64,000 nucleotides of DNA from the NCBI GenBank assembly GCA_016719925.1, contig JADJYC010000004.1:62001-126000 (forward strand), in the 5' to 3' direction. The translations under genes were made by a program, and so were the position numbers. A model generated the notes under the pieces. That model was not told the DNA's origin, did no database searches, and saw only the letters and a program-made list of their open reading frames with translations. The stretch comes from Crocinitomicaceae bacterium. GTDB taxonomy: Bacteria; Bacteroidota; Bacteroidia; Flavobacteriales_D; Crocinitomicaceae. Below, piece after piece: positions 48,324 to 56,985 of this stretch. How positions within the stretch are numbered: position 1 is the first letter of the stretch; each line of letters starts with the position of its first letter.

Positions 48324-48979
48324 AAATACAAATGTTAGCAAGTTTGATAGCAATATTTTTATTCTTTAACTGCAATAAGGAAGAAAGTGAAATGTGGACA
48401 GAAGTTCATGTTTCTGCTAAAAATGCTCATACCGGTGAACCATTATCAGACATTTACATAGGTTTGATTGAGTGGGACAATCGGTTATTGTTTGATTCAA
48501 AAGGCAAATCAATTTCAGAGGGCTTTACCGATACAAATGGCGAATACCATTTCGAATGGAAAGCCAGGCGTGGAAACGGATTCACTTATGATTACGTTGC
48601 ACAGGCCAATCCGGAAAAATACTATCAGGAAAATTTTCAACAAATTGATTTTTTAAAAAAGGGAGAAATTCACCATTATAATATTACGTTACTGCCTTAT
48701 GCTGGACTGTATTATCATATCCAAAACGAAAACTGTTTTGATGGAACAGACAGTATGTGGTTTAAGCGTGAACATGATTTAATTGATTATCAGAGTGAGG
48801 ACTGGAATCCATTGCCGCGTGTAGGATGTTATAGTTTGTTTTCTGATATACCTTACGATGTCCCAATGGGTAATTATACATTTACTATGAAAATCAAACG
48901 CAATGGAATAATTACCTATTTAGAAAAAGAAATTACTCTGATAGAAGGACAAGTAGACACAATTGAGTTGTTTTATTAA
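48320..48979 (+). CDS. lipoprotein, partner of the truncated T9SS protein
   Basis: 219 residues. Lipobox FLFFNCNKEE (Cys18). N-terminal carboxypeptidase-regulatory-like fold (VHVSAKNAHTGEPLSDIYIGL, FTDTNGEYHFEW), then CFDGTD, VGCYSLFSDIPYDVPMGNYTF. It parallels the 46421 lipoprotein in plan. Start overlaps the preceding stop (ATGA), showing tight coupling. Function unknown. Confidence 0.68.
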   Translation: MKIQMLASLIAIFLFFNCNKEESEMWTEVHVSAKNAHTGEPLSDIYIGLIEWDNRLLFDSKGKSISEGFTDTNGEYHFEWKARRGNGFTYDYVAQANPEKYYQENFQQIDFLKKGEIHHYNITLLPYAGLYYHIQNENCFDGTDSMWFKREHDLIDYQSEDWNPLPRVGCYSLFSDIPYDVPMGNYTFTMKIKRNGIITYLEKEITLIEGQVDTIELFY

Positions 48980-49035
48980 TAAAATGAAATCGTTTTAAGT
49001 TTTTGTTTTGTAACTCTAATAATTTTATAATTTGC

Positions 49036-49542
49036 ATGTTACATGTGTTTTCTAAAAGTCTCATCCTTTTAATTCTTTTTTATATAGGTACTAATGTCTG
49101 TACAGGTCAAAAAAAATCCAAAATGCAGTTGAAGTTAACAAGCACAGAGTTAAATCAGCCTCATTTTTTTAAGGAGCATCGAAAGATATCCGTTTGGATT
49201 AATGATTCCGTCTCTTATAGAGGAATTTTCACAATTCCTGACTCAACACATGTTTCCTTAGCAGATACTAGCATTTTTATTGATGATATCAAAGGAATAA
49301 AAGGTAAAAATACCAGAAGAGCAGCAGGAGCTCCAGCTGTGATTTTGGCACCTGTCTTCAGTGGTCTTATAGTTGAGTATATTCTTTTAATTTACGATAA
49401 TTCTTTTTTTTCTTACTTTCCTTTGCCTACTTTTTGCGGGATTGGAGGAACGTTAGTTGGCACAATAACGGTAGTACTTTGTATGGATAACAAGACATAT
49501 CTTAACTTAGAAAATTCAGATTTTCGAATTATCGAGCGATGA
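49036..49542 (+). CDS. hypothetical secreted/membrane protein
   Basis: 168 residues from MLHVFSKSLILLILFYIG, a signal peptide ending CTGQ. A small beta domain (ISVWINDSVSYRGIFTIPDSTHVSLADTS) follows, then a hydrophobic pair (APAVILAPVFSGLIVEYILLI and PTFCGIGGTLVGTITVVLCM) and a final strand FRIIER. A longer frame begins at 49003, but the first residues do not look like a signal. No family recognised. Last gene of the block between nifU and mrp. Confidence 0.6.
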   Translation: MLHVFSKSLILLILFYIGTNVCTGQKKSKMQLKLTSTELNQPHFFKEHRKISVWINDSVSYRGIFTIPDSTHVSLADTSIFIDDIKGIKGKNTRRAAGAPAVILAPVFSGLIVEYILLIYDNSFFSYFPLPTFCGIGGTLVGTITVVLCMDNKTYLNLENSDFRIIER

Positions 49543-49706
49543 ATTCCTGATTCCGAAGATGAATTTTTTTTCGTTACGAGTAACATTGGATCATGGAAAG
49601 AAAAATGGAAGTGAGTTAAACAGTATATGCTTTAAATTTTCAAATTCTGGGTCAGTTATTATAAACTAAGAGTAATATGAATGAATCAAACATCAATTAA
49701 ATGGAT

Positions 49707-50755
49707 TTACTTCAAATTATCAATAACCTTTTTCACCATCTCTTCAAACACCTGAGCAGACAACGTATTTTCCTGCAAAACAGCTGGCCGCCCAACATCA
49801 CCTGCCTCGCGAACGCTTTGTATCAAAGGAACCTGAGCAAGTAAAGGTACATTCATCGATTCAGCCAAATTCTTTGCACCGTCTTTTCCAAAAATGAAGT
49901 ACTTATTGTTTGGTAACTCTTCCGGCGTAAACCAGGCCATGTTTTCTACAATTCCTAAAACAGGTACTTTCAACGAATCCATACGGAACATATTGATTCC
50001 TTTTCGTGCATCTGCCAAAGCAACTTCTTGCGGCGTACTGACAATAACAACTCCTGTTAACGGAACATTTTGCACCAATGTCAAATGCACATCACCAGTT
50101 CCGGGAGGTAAATCCACAATCATAAAATCGAGATCACCCCAATCCGCATCTTTGAACATTTGATTTAATGCTTTGGTTGCCATAGGGCCTCGCCATACAA
50201 CCGCTTGTTCAGGATCAGCAAAAAATCCAATGGAAAGAATTTTTACTCCGTATGATTCGATTGGTTTGATCAAAGTTTTTCCATCTTTTCTACACCAACC
50301 GGTCTTTGTCCAACCAAATCAAACATGGTTGGCATGGATGGTCCGTAAATATCCGCATCTACCAATCCAACTTTATAACCAAGTTTAGCCAGACCTGCGG
50401 CCAGATTTGCAGTGATGGTAGATTTTCCAACACCACCTTTTCCGGATGCAACGGCAATAATGTGTTTTACATTGGAAAGAATTGCACGCACTTCAGGTTC
50501 TTTATCTTTTGGAAGCGGTACCAATGAAATTTCTGCTTCAATGTCTTTTCCGAACGCACGTTCAAGCTGAAACTGCAATGCTTCTTCCATCCGCTTTTTT
50601 GCATGCATGGCAGGATTGTACACCTTGACACTGAATGAAATTTTATTACCGTCAATTTTTATATCCGAAACGAGATCAAGTGTGATGATGTCTTTTTTCA
50701 GATCAGGCTCGATGACTTTTCTGAGCGCTTCGATTAGGTTTTCTTGTGTGATCAT
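49707..50755 (-). CDS. Mrp/NBP35-family Fe-S carrier P-loop ATPase, frameshifted
   Basis: About 350 residues once one A is added to the run at 50286-50289, giving VGVEKDGKTLIKPIESYGVKIL. N-terminal MIP18/DUF59 domain (about 1-90; IEPDLKKDIITLDLVSDIKI), deviant Walker A GKGGVGKSTITANLA near 110, then VDADIYGPSMPTMF, and FMIVDLPPGTGDVHLTL. Carries and inserts Fe-S clusters. Same strand as nifU, from which it is separated by the secreted-protein block. Confidence 0.92.
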
Positions 50756-50756
50756 T

Positions 50757-50937
50757 GTTTAGGGCTAAGGGCAAAGGACTAAGGACAAAGGGATTCGTTT
50801 TGTTAGCTTAATGCTTGCCAATTATTTTTTAGTTGTTTTTTTGGAGAACTAAGGGCAGGGGGCTAAGGACTAAGGGGAACTTTTAATTTTAAAAAACTTT
50901 TCCATTGACCTTTGCCCCCTGTCCTTAGCCCTTTGAC
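50757..50937. repeat. 7-bp degenerate tandem repeats between mrp and the enoyl-CoA hydratase gene
   Basis: Heptamers near (T/A)AAGGRC: about five units at 50757-50790 and four at 50849-50879. The inverse orientation (CCTTTGCCCCCTGTCCTTAGC) is at about 50909-50937, up to the next stop codon. Spacing by seven is exact across units. Confidence 0.85.
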
Positions 50938-51708
50938 CTATTTAGATTTAAACTTATTAATAGCATTCACTGTAAATTCTGAAAGTACCAACTCACCACT
51001 CATTCCCGCGCGCACTTTTAAAAGACTGTCCCAGTTCTCTGTTCCTTCCCAGAATATTTTTTTGAGTTTAGACATAGCTTCCGGATTTGACTCCGCTAAT
51101 TTATTTGCCAACACATCTATTGCTTTATCCATTTCTTCAACTGTATCAAAAAGTTGTGTATAAAGTCCCTTTTCTCTTGCCCATTCTGCAGAATGAAATT
51201 CAGTTGCGTTGATGGTCATTTGTGACATGGCAGACAAACCAACTTTTCTTTGCACTGCTGGTCCAACTACAAACGGTCCGATGCCTACTGCCAATTCAGA
51301 TAATTTTACTTCAGCACCTTTAGTTGCAAAACAATAATCTACTGATGATGCAAGTCCTACTCCTCCACCTACTGCTTTTCCCTGAACTCTTCCAATAATT
51401 AATTTCGGAGATTTTCTGCAGGCATTAATCACGCTTGCAAATCCTGAAAAGAAAATTTTTCCGGTCTTCAGATCTTTAATTGAAATCAACTCATCAAAAC
51501 TGGCTCCGGCACAAAATGCTTTATCACCTGCTGATTTTAATACAATCACTTTCACTTTACTCATTGCGCTGACATCGGTAATTGTCTTTGCCAGCTGCGC
51601 CAGAATTTTTCCCGGCAGTGAGTTACTTAAAGGATGACCAAACTCAATGGTTGCGATTCCTTTTTCGTTTACTTCTGATTTTACGTGACCTTGGTTGAGT
51701 GCGCTCAT
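50938..51708 (-). CDS. enoyl-CoA hydratase/isomerase family protein
   Basis: 256 residues, crotonase fold. Oxyanion-hole segments AFCAGASFDEL (near 65-75) and GKAVGGGVGLASSVDYCF (about 108-125). LAVGIGPFVVGPAVQRKVG follows, where hydratases usually have a catalytic Glu; here the typical E...G.PGGG pattern is altered, so hydratase activity is uncertain. Located 0.5 kb downstream of paaZ on the same strand; a role in phenylacetate or fatty-acid CoA breakdown fits. No paaABCDE or paaK here. Confidence 0.88.
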   Translation of the reverse strand: MSALNQGHVKSEVNEKGIATIEFGHPLSNSLPGKILAQLAKTITDVSAMSKVKVIVLKSAGDKAFCAGASFDELISIKDLKTGKIFFSGFASVINACRKSPKLIIGRVQGKAVGGGVGLASSVDYCFATKGAEVKLSELAVGIGPFVVGPAVQRKVGLSAMSQMTINATEFHSAEWAREKGLYTQLFDTVEEMDKAIDVLANKLAESNPEAMSKLKKIFWEGTENWDSLLKVRAGMSGELVLSEFTVNAINKFKSK

Positions 51709-51785
51709 ATTTTTTAAGGGCTAAGGGCAGAGGGCTAAGGACAAAGGGATTGACTTTGATGGCTTAACACTTGCCGAATATTTCT
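51709..51785. repeat. 7-bp degenerate tandem repeats before the four-helix gene stop
   Basis: GGGCTAA GGGCAGA GGGCTAA GGACAAA GGG at about 51719-51750 directly abuts the start of the hydratase gene. Exact seven-base register. Confidence 0.85.
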
Positions 51786-52199
51786 TTAATTGTTTTTTAG
51801 TTCAAGTTTTGAAATCATTGACTTTATCATTTTCTCAACTTGTAAAATTTGATTTTTTAGACTTGTTATATCATTCTCATTAACATAATTTAGTCTTACA
51901 CAAATTTCCAGTTGAGTATTTAGCTCACATATAGATCCATAAGAAATTCTTAGAAATTGAATGTAACTTCCAAGATATTTTCTACCCCAACCTTCTGCTA
52001 TATTTGAAGGAACAGAAACTGCTGCCCGACGGATTTGATTTGTGATACCAAACTTTTCATCTGAAGGGAAATCCTTAGAAACTTCATAAACATGAACAAC
52101 CAAATCCATCGCCTTCTGCCAAACAATTAAATCACGATACGAATTTATTTTTCCGTATTCTACTGTTCCCTCTTCAAATATCCAATTCTCTAATTCCAT
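51786..52199 (-). CDS. four-helix-bundle protein (23S rRNA IVS-type, S23 family)
   Basis: 137 residues. Signature YRDLIVWQKAMDLVVHVYE, FGITNQIRRAAVSVPSNIAEGWGR, YIQFLRISYGSICELNTQLE. The family is found in 23S rRNA intervening sequences and as stand-alone genes; function unknown. The N-terminal WIFEEGTVEYGK lead is extra. It sits between paaZ and the hydratase gene, flanked on both sides by the 7-bp repeats, so it looks inserted in an operon. Confidence 0.88.
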   Translation of the reverse strand: MELENWIFEEGTVEYGKINSYRDLIVWQKAMDLVVHVYEVSKDFPSDEKFGITNQIRRAAVSVPSNIAEGWGRKYLGSYIQFLRISYGSICELNTQLEICVRLNYVNENDITSLKNQILQVEKMIKSMISKLELKNN

Positions 52200-52215
52200 T
52201 TCCGTATTATAAATT

Positions 52216-52258
52216 AATTACAACCCCTTAGTCCTCTGTCCTTAGCCCTTTGCCCTAA
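52216..52258. repeat. 7-bp degenerate tandem repeats after the paaZ gene
   Basis: CCCCTTAGTCCTCTGTCCTT and AGCCCTTTGCCCTAA run up to and into the paaZ stop region, the inverse orientation of the array at 51719. Confidence 0.8.
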
Positions 52259-54303
52259 CTCTGATTTAGTTTTTTTACCATAGTTAAAATTGTTGCAATA
52301 GCAACCGTCTCCCCAGTCTCATCATACACATCTACTAAAAACTTTACGATGCCTTTTGCAATGTCTGCTTCATTTCTTTTTTCCTGATCTACTTTTTCTT
52401 TTACTGTAAATCTCACGCCAATTGTTGCTCCGGGATAAACAGGTTTTGTAAAGCGCGCTTCATCTATTCCATAATTCAAAAGTACCGGCCCTTTTTTAGG
52501 ATCAACAAATAAACCTGCTGCTTTTGAAAGAATAAAATAACCGTGCGCAACTCGTCTTTCAAAAATAGTTCCGTCCAGTGAAGTGGCATCCATGTGTGCG
52601 TAAAAATTATCTCCGCTTACATTTGCAAAATTGACTATGTCTGCATCACTTACGGTGTGTTTGTGAGTGAAAACGGTTTCACCAATTTCCAATTCTTCAA
52701 AATGTTTTCTGAAGACATGTGGAACTGCTTCCGGCAGATCTGCGCCTACCTGAAACTGTTCTGTGATTTTTGTAATTGTTTGCGGATGTCCTTGTATGGC
52801 GGTGCGCTGTAAATAATGCATCACGCCTCTTTTTCCTCCCATCTCTTCTCCCCCACCAGCACGGCCAGGACCACCATGCGTAAGCATTGGCATAGGCGAA
52901 CCGTGTCCTGTACTTTCATCTGCACAACGTCTGTTCAATACATGAATTCTGCCATGTGATGTAGCTGCTCCCAAAACATATTCTTTTGCAATTTCATCAT
53001 CCGCTGTAATGATTGAAGACACCAAAGATCCTTTACCCATTTTGGCAATTTCAATTGCATCTTCTAAATTTTTATACGGCATGATGGTTGACACCGGGCC
53101 AAAACATTCAATGTTGTGTACACCTTGATTTTTAAACGGATCATCATTCCTGAAAACAATCGTTGGAAAAAATGCACCTTTATTTTTATCTGCGCTCAGC
53201 ACATCAAAATTATCCATGTCACCAATCACAATTTTCTGCTCTTTCATCAACAACTCAACATTGTGACGAACGCGTTCAACTTGTAATTTTGTAGCAAGTG
53301 ATCCCATTCTTACATTGGCATCTGCCGGATCTCCGATTGTGTTTTTTGCCAGACGTGATGCAAGAGCTTTTTGCACATCATCGATTAAGTTTTCAGGAAC
53401 AACAATTCTTCTGACGGAAGTACATTTTTGTCCTGCCTTTACGGTAATTTCTCTCTGAACTTCTTTAATGAAAATATCAAATTCCGGTGTGCCCGGCACA
53501 GCGTCTTTACCAAGAATTGCAGCATTTAATGAATCTGCTTCCAGGTTAAATGAAACAGAATTATCTACTATGTTGGGTAAACTTTTTAATTTTTTTCCGG
53601 TTGATGCGGATCCTGTAAATGTTACAACATCATCCTGAGAAACGTGATCTAAAATTCCTCTTCCCAAACCGCAAACTAACTGAAGAGATCCTTCAGGAAT
53701 AATTCCGGAAGCCACTATGTCTCTCACCATTTCTTCAGTCAGAAAACAAGTAAATTCAGATGGTTTAACAATTGCCGGTACGCCTGCAAAAAAGTTCACC
53801 GCAATTTTTTCAAGCATTCCCCAAATTGGAAAATTAAATGCGTTGATGTGTATAGCAACTCCTTGTTTCGGTACCATAATGTGGTGACCGATAAAAGACC
53901 CCCCTTTGGAAAGAGGAATAGCAGTACCATCTACATAATAAGGCAAATCCGGAAACTGTCTTCTTAATGAAGCATTGGCAAATAAATTGCCGCAACCTCC
54001 TTCAATATCAATCCATGAATCTAATCTTGTTGCACCTGTCCATGCACTCACCTCATAATACTTCTTTTTATTTTTCATTAAGAAGAGAGCGAGTTCTTTC
54101 AGCATCAAACCGCGCTGCTGAAACGTCATTTTACGCAATGCTTTTCCTCCGGTTGATTTTGCGTAATTCATCATTGCGGCGTAATCCAATCCGGCTGAAG
54201 AGCAGGTTCCGATTTTTTCACCGGTAATAGCGTTGAATAATTCGGTTTCTATTCCGTCACCGCTGATCCATTTTCCAAGTGCATAATTTTGGTAGACTTT
54301 CAT
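52255..54303 (-). CDS. paaZ: bifunctional PaaZ: 3-oxo-5,6-dehydrosuberyl-CoA semialdehyde dehydrogenase / oxepin-CoA hydrolase
   Basis: 682 residues, usual length for PaaZ. N-terminal aldehyde dehydrogenase (about 1-520) with Glu255 (FNLEADS) and nucleophile Cys294 (AGQKCTSVRR), GSASTGKKL in the cofactor site; C-terminal MaoC-like hydratase (about 535-680) with DADIVNFANVSGDNFYAHMD. Opens the oxepin ring of phenylacetyl-CoA epoxide and oxidises the aldehyde. The other paa genes are not in the window. The hydratase gene downstream may take part. Confidence 0.92.
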   Translation of the reverse strand: MKVYQNYALGKWISGDGIETELFNAITGEKIGTCSSAGLDYAAMMNYAKSTGGKALRKMTFQQRGLMLKELALFLMKNKKKYYEVSAWTGATRLDSWIDIEGGCGNLFANASLRRQFPDLPYYVDGTAIPLSKGGSFIGHHIMVPKQGVAIHINAFNFPIWGMLEKIAVNFFAGVPAIVKPSEFTCFLTEEMVRDIVASGIIPEGSLQLVCGLGRGILDHVSQDDVVTFTGSASTGKKLKSLPNIVDNSVSFNLEADSLNAAILGKDAVPGTPEFDIFIKEVQREITVKAGQKCTSVRRIVVPENLIDDVQKALASRLAKNTIGDPADANVRMGSLATKLQVERVRHNVELLMKEQKIVIGDMDNFDVLSADKNKGAFFPTIVFRNDDPFKNQGVHNIECFGPVSTIMPYKNLEDAIEIAKMGKGSLVSSIITADDEIAKEYVLGAATSHGRIHVLNRRCADESTGHGSPMPMLTHGGPGRAGGGEEMGGKRGVMHYLQRTAIQGHPQTITKITEQFQVGADLPEAVPHVFRKHFEELEIGETVFTHKHTVSDADIVNFANVSGDNFYAHMDATSLDGTIFERRVAHGYFILSKAAGLFVDPKKGPVLLNYGIDEARFTKPVYPGATIGVRFTVKEKVDQEKRNEADIAKGIVKFLVDVYDETGETVAIATILTMVKKLNQS

Positions 54304-54319
54304 TTGTTGTCAGGTTTGA

Positions 54320-54545
54320 GGGATAAAGTTATGTTATTTTTTAGGACTAAGGGCTAAGGACTAAGGGCTAAGGGCTATTGACTTCGGACTTAGGGCTGAA
54401 TGGTGAGGACTTAGGCAAATGAAAAATTTGTTTTGGATAATGATCCTTCTGAGATATAATTTATTCTCGAAACTCATTCCTTGAGCAAAAAACCTTGGCT
54501 AATTCAACTATAAATCCCTTGTCCTCTGCCCTTAGCCCTTTGTCC
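54320..54545. repeat. 7-bp degenerate repeat arrays upstream of metH
   Basis: Units GGACTAA GGGCTAA GGACTAA GGGCTAA GGGCTA at about 54342-54376, and the inverse (CCCTTGTCCTCTGCCCTTAG) at about 54508-54545. The two oppositely oriented arrays flank a gene-free spacer and could pair. Confidence 0.8.
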
Positions 54546-54568
54546 TATAATAATCTAATCGGACTATT

Positions 54569-54600
54569 TTTGTTTTTGATTAAGAAACCCCTTATCTTTG
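54569..54600 (+). promoter_or_regulatory. promoter of the metH SAM-riboswitch leader
   Basis: TTTG (54569-54572), 20 bp, TATCTTTG (54593-54600): a full match to the Bacteroidota consensus, 22 bp before the riboswitch. Confidence 0.75.
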
Positions 54601-54621
54601 CCCCAGTTCTTAATTTTATTT

Positions 54622-54729
54622 ACTTATAAAGAAAGGTGGAGGGACCGGCCCTGCGAAACCTTGGCAACCTGTTCCTTTCAGAGAATAAGGTGCCAATTCC
54701 TTCCTGTTTATTATCGGGATAATATAAGC
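54622..54729 (+). promoter_or_regulatory. SAM-I (S-box) riboswitch
   Basis: P1 arms CTTATA (54623-54628) and TATAAG (54723-54728) close a fold holding the conserved GGTGGAGGGACCGGCCCT (54635-54652), GAAACCTTGGCAACC (54655-54669) and GGTGCCAATTCC (54689-54700), the S-box core. It binds S-adenosylmethionine and would turn metH down. No intrinsic terminator was seen before the ATG at 54767, so control may be at translation. Confidence 0.93.
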
Positions 54730-54766
54730 GTTAATCAGTTTTCCGGTCTCGCCTCTGTAGTTGTTT

Positions 54767-55795
54767 ATGAACGATATCAGAGAAATATTAAAACATCGCA
54801 TTTTGGTGCTGGACGGCGCTATGGGCACTATGATTCAGCGGTATAAACTGGAAGAAGCAGATTTCAGAAAAGGCTGGTTTGAAAATCATCCAAAACCGCT
54901 GAAAGGAAACAATGATTTATTGGTTTTGACCAGACCGGATATCATCAAAGAAATTCATCGTGAATATTTAGAAGCCGGTGCTGACATTCTGGAAACAAAC
55001 ACATTCAGCGGAACTACTATTGCGCAAGCTGATTATGGCCTGGAAAAATATGCATACGATATTAATTTTCACGGTGCAAAAATTGCCAAAGAAGTTTGTC
55101 AAGAATTCACAAAAAAAAATCCGGACAAATTAAGATTTGTTGCCGGATCAATCGGACCGACCAACGTGACACTTTCTATTTCTCCAAATGTCAATGATCC
55201 GGGATTCAGAAGTACAACTTTTGATAAAATGGTTGTGGCTTATGAAGAACAGGTGAAAGGATTGATCGATGGAGGAGCTGATTTGCTTTTAATAGAAACA
55301 ATTTTTGATACACTCAATGCAAAGGCAGCACTTTTTGCAACTCAAAATGTACAGGAAAAACTGGGAACAAATCTTCCCATCATGATTTCAGGAACAATAA
55401 CGGATGCCAGCGGACGAACGCTATCTGGTCAAACTGCTGAAGCATTTTTAGTTTCAGTTCAGCATGCAGATTTACTTTCTGTTGGATTGAATTGTGCTTT
55501 AGGCGCAAGTACGCTGAGACCATATCTTCAGGTATTGAAAAAAAATGCACCGTTCGCTATTTCAGCGCATCCAAATGCCGGACTTCCAAATGAAATGGGT
55601 CAATATGATGAGACTCCGGAAATGATGGCCGCACAAATTAAAACATTCCTGGATGAAGGTTTGGTAAATATTGTTGGAGGATGCTGCGGAACAACACCGG
55701 CGCATATTAAGGCGATTGCGGAGCTGGTTGAAAAGAGGGCAAAGGGCAGAGGACAAAGGGCAGAGGACAAAGGAAATGTAGTAACGGGTTCTTGA
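54767..55795 (+). CDS. metH: MetH part 1: homocysteine S-methyltransferase domain
   Basis: 342 residues. The Zn-dependent Hcy-binding barrel: ILVLDGAMGTMIQ, AGADILETNTFSGTT, SVGLNCALGAS (first Zn Cys) and VGGCCGTTPAHIKAIAEL (the Zn Cys pair). It transfers methyl from cobalamin to homocysteine with part 2 (56986). Splitting MetH here is usual in Flavobacteria. The last 18 residues (KRAKGRGQRAEDKGN...) are encoded by the 7-bp repeat and extend the normal end. Start is the ATG at 54767, 38 bp after the SAM riboswitch. Confidence 0.92.
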   Translation: MNDIREILKHRILVLDGAMGTMIQRYKLEEADFRKGWFENHPKPLKGNNDLLVLTRPDIIKEIHREYLEAGADILETNTFSGTTIAQADYGLEKYAYDINFHGAKIAKEVCQEFTKKNPDKLRFVAGSIGPTNVTLSISPNVNDPGFRSTTFDKMVVAYEEQVKGLIDGGADLLLIETIFDTLNAKAALFATQNVQEKLGTNLPIMISGTITDASGRTLSGQTAEAFLVSVQHADLLSVGLNCALGASTLRPYLQVLKKNAPFAISAHPNAGLPNEMGQYDETPEMMAAQIKTFLDEGLVNIVGGCCGTTPAHIKAIAELVEKRAKGRGQRAEDKGNVVTGS

Positions 55796-55913
55796 AAAAA
55801 ATAAATACTAATTTGAAAATTCAACTGGAAAAATAATGCAACGTCTTGAAAATAAAAATAACTCATACGGACAAAACCCTCTGTCCTTAGCCCTTAGACC
55901 TCTGTCCTAAAAA
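55733..55913. repeat. 7-bp degenerate repeats overlapping the 3' end of metH part 1
   Basis: GGGCAAAGGGCAGAGGACAA-type units at about 55737-55772 lie inside the last codons of metH part 1. The inverse (CCCTCTGTCCTTAGCCCTTA) lies at about 55877-55910, abutting the next ATG. Confidence 0.82.
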
Positions 55914-56655
55914 ATGGCATCACATTTCGGTAAAATATTAGGCGGTGGTTTAGGCTGGGCTTTCGGTGGTCCGCTTGGTGCTTTAATTGGCGTAGCTATT
56001 GGCGGAATTCTTGACGTTGGAAATTCTGCGGGACAAACACGAAGAACTATTATTGGCAATCAACCTCATCAGACACAAGCAGGTGATTTTGGTGCAGCAT
56101 TGATTGCGCTTTCTGCGGTGGTCATGAAAGCAGATGGAAAAATTCTGAAATCAGAAATTCAGTTTGTACGTGATTTTTTTACCAGACAATTTGGTGTTCC
56201 CCGCACCAATGAATACATCAAATTACTTCAGGAAATTTTAAAACAGGATATTCCGGTAAGAGAAATTTGTTTTCAGATTCGTCACAACATGGAGCATCCG
56301 CTGCGACTTGAATTGCTTCGTTATCTTTTGAAGTTTCAAAAGCCGATGGTCATGTTGACAAATCAGAAATTCATATTCTGCATCAACTTTCGGACTACTT
56401 GGGAATATCAGAAAAGATTTTCTCTCGCTGAAAAACATGTATTATAAAGATGTCGATTCAGCCTATAAAATTTTAGAAATAAACACAAAGGCAACTGACG
56501 AAGAAGTAAAAAAAGCATACCGAAAAATGGCAGTCAAATATCACCCTGATAAATTAAGTTCATTAGGGCCGGAATTTGAAAAAAACGGAAAAGAAAAATT
56601 TCAGAAAGTACAGGAGGCGTATGATAAGATTAAGAAAGAACGTGGATTTAAATGA
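55914..56655 (+). CDS. TerB-like/DnaJ-domain protein (DjlA-like), frameshifted
   Basis: About 245 residues. N-terminal glycine-rich hydrophobic segment (KILGGGLGWAFGGPLGALIGVAIGG), a TerB-like domain (about 60-170; VVMKADGKILKSEIQFVRDFF), and a C-terminal J domain with HPD in AVKYHPDKLSSLG. Two missing A (56331-56332 and 56412-56415) explain the break: corrected, the middle reads VSKADGHVDKSEIHILHQLSDYLGIS. A co-chaperone for DnaK by family. Located between the two metH genes. Confidence 0.85.
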
Positions 56656-56985
56656 GGACAGAGGGCAGAGGGCAAAAGGCAAAGGGCAGAGGGCAGAGGC
56701 AAAGGGCAGAGGAAAAAGCCAAAAGGTTTTAAAAAAAATGATCGAACTGAAATACTAAAATAAATAGATTGAAAATACAACAACCTTTAATATTATAATT
56801 AACCAAAACATTAGTTAAATACTGATATGGCCAAAACAAAAACCCTTTATCCTTGGTCCTCTGTCCCTAGCCCTCAAAAAATTGAAAGAATATTTAAGAA
56901 ACAGAACTAGTAAAAAAATTGACGAGTGCCGGGGAATCAAACCAAATCCCTTTGTCCTTAGCCCTCTGTCCTTAGCCCTATAAAA
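56656..56985. repeat. 7-bp degenerate repeat arrays between the DjlA-like gene and metH part 2
   Basis: Forward units (GGACAGAGGGCAGAGGGCAA) at about 56654-56722; inverse units at about 56844-56876 (CCTTTATCCTTGGTCCTCTG) and 56947-56979 (CCCTTTGTCCTTAGCCCTC). No gene; the 330 bp hold only these and AT-rich DNA. Confidence 0.82.
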
